Shown here: positions 7,452-9,402 of the stretch, in pieces
How positions within the stretch are numbered: position 1 is the first letter of the stretch
Layout of the letters: every line of letters starts with the position of its first letter
Source of the DNA: Flavobacteriaceae bacterium
Lineage (GTDB): Bacteria > Bacteroidota > Bacteroidia > Flavobacteriales > Flavobacteriaceae
Direction: 5' to 3'
Length of the DNA stretch: 9,402 nt
Assembly: GCA_023700885.1 (NCBI GenBank)
Contig: JAMPYA010000076.1
Coordinates: 1 to 9,402 of the forward strand
Notes under the pieces: generated by a model
The model's database searches: none
Seen by the model: the letters and a program-made list of their open reading frames with translations, nothing else
Told to the model about the DNA's origin: nothing
Translations under genes and position numbers: made by a program

Positions 7452-7583
7452 ACATTAAAAAAAACAAAAAAATATTTACATATGAAATAGGCATGTTTAT
7501 AAAAACATAAACTTTGATGAGAATACTTTAATCAAACTGGCGTATTCCATATGACAAATGAAAAACTAATAAAATATTCACAT
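7380..7583 (+). repeat. Two tandem 102-bp direct repeats in the yitT leader
   Basis: Copy 1 is 7380-7481 and copy 2 is 7482-7583. By my base-by-base comparison they match at 84 of 102 positions (about 82%) with no gaps. Conservation is uneven: 7425-7454 and 7527-7556 match at 29 of 30 bases (core TTTAATCAAACTGGC followed by TATTCCATATGACA), while the next 20 bases hold 7 of the 18 differences. The ATG at 7584 falls exactly at the start of what would be a third copy (CATATGAAA), but similarity fades after about six bases. The region lies ahead of yitT and covers most of the 7313-7583 gap, which otherwise shows only AT-rich sequence. Confidence 0.9.
7479..7553 (+). repeat. Imperfect inverted repeat, copy 2 (long hairpin at the yitT start)
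   Basis: CATATGAAATAGGCATGTTT (7479-7498) is 16/20 complementary to AAACTGGCGTATTCCATATG (7534-7553). An inner stem TTTGAT (7513-7518) with ATCAAA (7531-7536) lies inside. The right arm includes the ATG at 7551, an alternative start for yitT, so folding would hide that start codon. Confidence 0.55.
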
Positions 7584-8552
7584 ATGAAAAAAGTATTTCA
7601 ATTTATTATCAATGAAATTGTTAAAAATCAACTTAAAAAGAAAACACAACACTTTCAAACAGATCAAATAGAAAAGGAAATTGTAAATGCTAAAGTTGAA
7701 TTTAAACACATTATCCGTGATTCATTTATGATGATTCTTGGAACTTTATCTGCAAGTTTTGGGCTAAAAGCCTTTTTACTCCCAAGTTCTTTTATTGATG
7801 GTGGTGTTACAGGTATATCTCTAATAATTTCAGAAATTACAGGAATTTCACTTGCAATTTTTTTAGTAATCATCAACTTACCTTTTATCATCTTAGGATT
7901 TTCAACAATCAGCAAACAATTTGCTTTCAAAAGCATTGGCGCCATTATTATTTTAGCATTAATGGTTCATTTTATTGCTTATCCGGTTGTAACACACGAT
8001 AAACTTTTAGTAGCTGTATTTGGTGGTTTCTTTTTAGGTTTAGGAATAGGATTAGCAATTAGAGGTGGAGCTGTTATTGATGGAACTGAAGTTTTGGCAG
8101 TTTATATAAGCAAAAGAACTTCATTAACCATTGGAGATATCATTTTGCTTTTTAATATCCCCATTTTTATGGCAGGAGCTTATGTATTTTCAATTGAAAT
8201 AGCTTTATATGCAATGCTAACTTATTTAGCAGCTTCTAAAACGGTAGATTTAATAGTTTCGGGTATTGAAGAATATATTGGTGTTACTATTATTTCAGAT
8301 AAAAGTGAAGAAATTAGATTAGCAATTATTGAAAAACTAGGCAGAGGTTGTACCATTTATTTAGGTAAAAATGGTTTTGGTAAAAGAGGTGAATCATTAA
8401 AAAAAACAGATATCGTTTATACTTTAATTACACGATTGGAACTATCTAAACTACAAACTGAACTAGACAAAATTGATGACAGTGCATTTGTGGTTATGCA
8501 CAGTATCAAAGACGCAAAGGGCGGAATGATTAAGAAAAGACCCTTAAAATAA
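7584..8552 (+). CDS. YitT family membrane protein (DUF161 + DUF2179)
   Basis: A 322-residue protein of the YitT family, found widely in bacteria with no firmly established transport function. After a charged N-terminal segment (1-45), hydrophobic helices lie at about 48-66, 75-83, 89-108, 116-134, 141-160, 183-203 and 205-216. The DUF161 half contains two similar segments, LLPSSFIDGGVTGISLII (65-82) and IRGGAVIDGTEVLAVYIS (159-176), consistent with internal duplication. The C-terminal DUF2179 domain (about 232-320) includes GRGCTIYLGKNGFGKRGE (253-270) and ends KGGMIKKRPLK. I chose ATG 7584 because the DNA before it, including the alternative in-frame ATG at 7551, belongs to the 102-bp tandem repeat, and copy 1 shows that this repeat does not need to be coding. 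A start at 7551 would add 11 residues and cannot be excluded. The stop lies 4 nt from the 3' end of the convergent tRNA gene. Confidence 0.93.
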   Translation: MKKVFQFIINEIVKNQLKKKTQHFQTDQIEKEIVNAKVEFKHIIRDSFMMILGTLSASFGLKAFLLPSSFIDGGVTGISLIISEITGISLAIFLVIINLPFIILGFSTISKQFAFKSIGAIIILALMVHFIAYPVVTHDKLLVAVFGGFFLGLGIGLAIRGGAVIDGTEVLAVYISKRTSLTIGDIILLFNIPIFMAGAYVFSIEIALYAMLTYLAASKTVDLIVSGIEEYIGVTIISDKSEEIRLAIIEKLGRGCTIYLGKNGFGKRGESLKKTDIVYTLITRLELSKLQTELDKIDDSAFVVMHSIKDAKGGMIKKRPLK

Positions 8553-8556
8553 TGTG

Positions 8557-8630
8557 TCGGGGTGAGAAGACTCGAACTTCCGACCTCTTGCACCCCATGC
8601 AAGTACGCTAGCCATCTGCGCCACACCCCG
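8557..8630 (-). tRNA. tRNA-Pro (anticodon GGG)
   Basis: The 74-nt minus-strand sequence folds as a full cloverleaf. The acceptor stem is CGGGGTG with CACCCCG, including the C1-G72 pair typical of bacterial proline tRNAs, and the D arm is GCGC/GCGT. The anticodon stem CTTGC/GCAAG carries the loop ATGGGGT with anticodon GGG (8596-8594), and the T arm is GGAAG-TTCGAGT-CTTCT. The discriminator is A73. The genomic bases after A73 are CACA, so CCA must be added after transcription. It decodes CCC and CCU. It is transcribed toward yitT, whose stop codon is 4 nt away. Confidence 0.96.
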
Positions 8631-8640
8631 ATTTAAAGTG

Positions 8641-8648
8641 CAAATATA
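8641..8648 (-). promoter_or_regulatory. tRNA-Pro promoter -7 box (TATATTTG on the minus strand)
   Basis: TATATTTG is a full match to TAnnTTTG and lies 10 bp before the mature tRNA 5' end, so transcription would start only a few bases ahead of it. The -33 region is AT-rich without a clear TTTG. Position and match make this the best promoter call in the window. Confidence 0.6.
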
Positions 8649-8731
8649 AAATTTATTCAAAATTGTTTAATTATTTTTAATTAAATTCTATGAAAAATAA
8701 AATACTAACTTTAAGCTTTAATAAATATTGC

Positions 8732-8739
8732 TATTTTTA
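8732..8739 (+). promoter_or_regulatory. Promoter candidate for the DoxX-family gene (TATTTTTA)
   Basis: TATTTTTA matches seven of eight TAnnTTTG positions and lies 22 bp before the ATG at 8762. A TTTA that could stand in for the -33 TTTG is at 8710-8713. The 8631-8761 gap contains otherwise only the tRNA promoter and AT-rich sequence. Confidence 0.3.
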
Positions 8740-8761
8740 ATTCTTGTTTAAAATTACTACG

Positions 8762-9208
8762 ATGAAAAAATTGCTAGAATTTAACAGTACTTTTGCAAAC
8801 AAACTTGGTTTAATTAAAGATTACCCTTTATTATTAATCAGATTGGTTTTAGCCTACGGCTTTTTTGGGCCGGCAATGACAAAATTAAAAAACACTCAAG
8901 AAATATTTGAATGGTTTAGAGAAATTGGAATTCCATTCCCAGTTATTAATGCTTATTTAACAACTTATACCGAGTTTTTTGGATTTATTTTTCTTGCAGT
9001 TGGATTTGCAACCAGACTTATATCAATTCCACTTATTATCATTATGCTTGTTGCTATTAAAACAGTTCATTTAAATAATGGTTTTATAGCTGCTAACAAC
9101 GGATTTGAAATACCATTATATTACGCCATCATGTTATTTGTGTTATTTGTTTATGGCCCTGGTAAATATAGTTTAGATGTTTATATAATTAAAAAACTAT
9201 CTTATTAA
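8762..9208 (+). CDS. DoxX-family (HvfX-like) membrane protein
   Basis: A 148-residue protein with four predicted membrane helices at about residues 22-38, 72-87, 88-102 and 119-132, the layout of the DoxX family. FGPAMTKLKN (35-44) after helix 1 matches the usual FxxxGxxKL-type region, and the stretch AIKTVHLNNGFIAANNGFEIPLYY (98-121) with its NNGFE motif is characteristic of the DoxX subgroup that includes HvfX, which accompanies copper-binding RiPP clusters. No RiPP precursor or HvfB/HvfC-type partner is visible nearby, so the name HvfX is not applied. The ATG at 8762 is preferred over an in-frame TTG at 8744, which would add six residues and lies only a few bases past the promoter candidate. 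The next gene is on the same strand 80 bp on. The function is uncertain. Confidence 0.85.
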   Translation: MKKLLEFNSTFANKLGLIKDYPLLLIRLVLAYGFFGPAMTKLKNTQEIFEWFREIGIPFPVINAYLTTYTEFFGFIFLAVGFATRLISIPLIIIMLVAIKTVHLNNGFIAANNGFEIPLYYAIMLFVLFVYGPGKYSLDVYIIKKLSY

Positions 9209-9220
9209 AGATCTAACAAA

Positions 9221-9251
9221 TTGATGGTTTTAAAGTAATTATTTATTTTTA
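9221..9251 (+). promoter_or_regulatory. Promoter candidate for the SRPBCC gene (TTG, 20 bp, TATTTTTA)
   Basis: TTG (9221-9223) and TATTTTTA (9244-9251) are spaced 20 bp apart, as expected for Bacteroidota -33/-7 elements; the -7 box has one mismatch. It lies 37 bp before the ATG at 9289, suggesting that the gene can be transcribed apart from the DoxX gene. Confidence 0.35.
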
Positions 9252-9288
9252 CATAAATCAACTATAAAAATTCTAAAACACAAAACTT

Positions 9289-9402
9289 ATGAAAACTTTA
9301 AAAAAATTTGGACTTGTCTTATTGATAATCATTGCTATTCCACTTATAGCAGCATTATTTATTGCTAAAGAGGTAAACTATGAAAAAACTATTTCAATTA
9401 AT
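9289..9402 (+). CDS. Probable SRPBCC-family protein with N-terminal membrane anchor (partial)
   Basis: The first 38 codons of a gene that runs off the right edge: MKTLKKFGLVLLIIIAIPLI, then AALFIAKEVNYEKTISIN. Residues 7-25 form one hydrophobic helix after a basic start. The segment EVNYEKTISIN resembles the first strand (YxVEREIxIN) of membrane-anchored SRPBCC/polyketide-cyclase-like proteins common in Flavobacteriaceae. The lipid- or ligand-binding fold itself lies outside the window, so the family call rests on this short N-terminus and on recalled similarity. Confidence 0.55.
   Translation, partial: MKTLKKFGLVLLIIIAIPLIAALFIAKEVNYEKTISIN

Noticed and set aside
7508..7516. Promoter box in repeat copy 2 (TAAACTTTG)
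   Set aside because: The TA-to-TTTG spacing is three rather than two bases, and copy 1 lacks the TTTG.
7380..7583. CRISPR or satellite array reading of the 102-bp repeats
   Set aside because: Only two diverged copies, no short identical repeats with unique spacers, and no cas genes.
7664..7945. Minus-strand 93-codon ORF inside yitT
   Set aside because: Overlaps the conserved YitT membrane domain on the other strand and has no recognisable features.
8417..8626. Minus-strand 69-codon ORF across the tRNA and yitT end
   Set aside because: Its N-terminus is translation of the tRNA-Pro gene, a common false ORF; the remainder is antisense to yitT.
8744..8761. TTG start for the DoxX-family protein
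   Set aside because: An ATG with a typical MKKLLEF beginning lies six codons later and leaves room for the promoter candidate.

Overview
The window is AT-rich and reads as a chromosomal segment of a Bacteroidota bacterium, most likely a member of the Flavobacteriaceae. The evidence is the protein families present, the absence of clear Shine-Dalgarno sequences before most genes, several matches to the Bacteroidota promoter -7 element TAnnTTTG, and a tRNA gene without an encoded CCA end. No mobile element, phage gene or CRISPR array is visible.

Layout. Positions 1-5419 hold two minus-strand genes in an operon: a very large TamB-type envelope protein followed, with a 4-bp ATGA overlap, by an ArnT-like GT39 membrane glycosyltransferase that runs off the left edge. 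tsaD, for the tRNA t6A modification enzyme, diverges from tamB across a short region (about 5420-5501) with promoter candidates in both directions. The tsaD-transporter gap holds a hairpin whose T-run lies on the minus strand, with a minus-strand promoter-like box 40 bp away; together they could delimit an RNA of about 60 nt. Next comes a short CDF-like cation transporter (6662-7312) with an unusual metal site: Dx3E in one helix and Cx3C in place of the usual Hx3D in the other.

The 7313-7583 region is the most structured non-coding stretch. It carries two exactly 102-bp tandem copies of a sequence, about 82% identical without gaps, directly ahead of a YitT-family membrane protein gene. Each copy can form a long imperfect hairpin ending in TATG/CATA. 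A tRNA-Pro(GGG) gene faces yitT with only 4 nt between their ends. To its right are a DoxX-family membrane protein gene and the first 38 codons of a probable SRPBCC-family protein with an N-terminal membrane anchor.

Together these are mainly housekeeping and envelope genes: outer-membrane biogenesis or lipid transfer (TamB), lipid-linked sugar modification (GT39), tRNA modification and supply (TsaD, tRNA-Pro), and membrane proteins for metal or unknown substrates. I see no clear new multi-gene system. The observations most worth checking are the 102-bp leader duplication, the thiol-type metal site of the CDF-like protein, the possible small RNA after tsaD, and the start codon of tamB.
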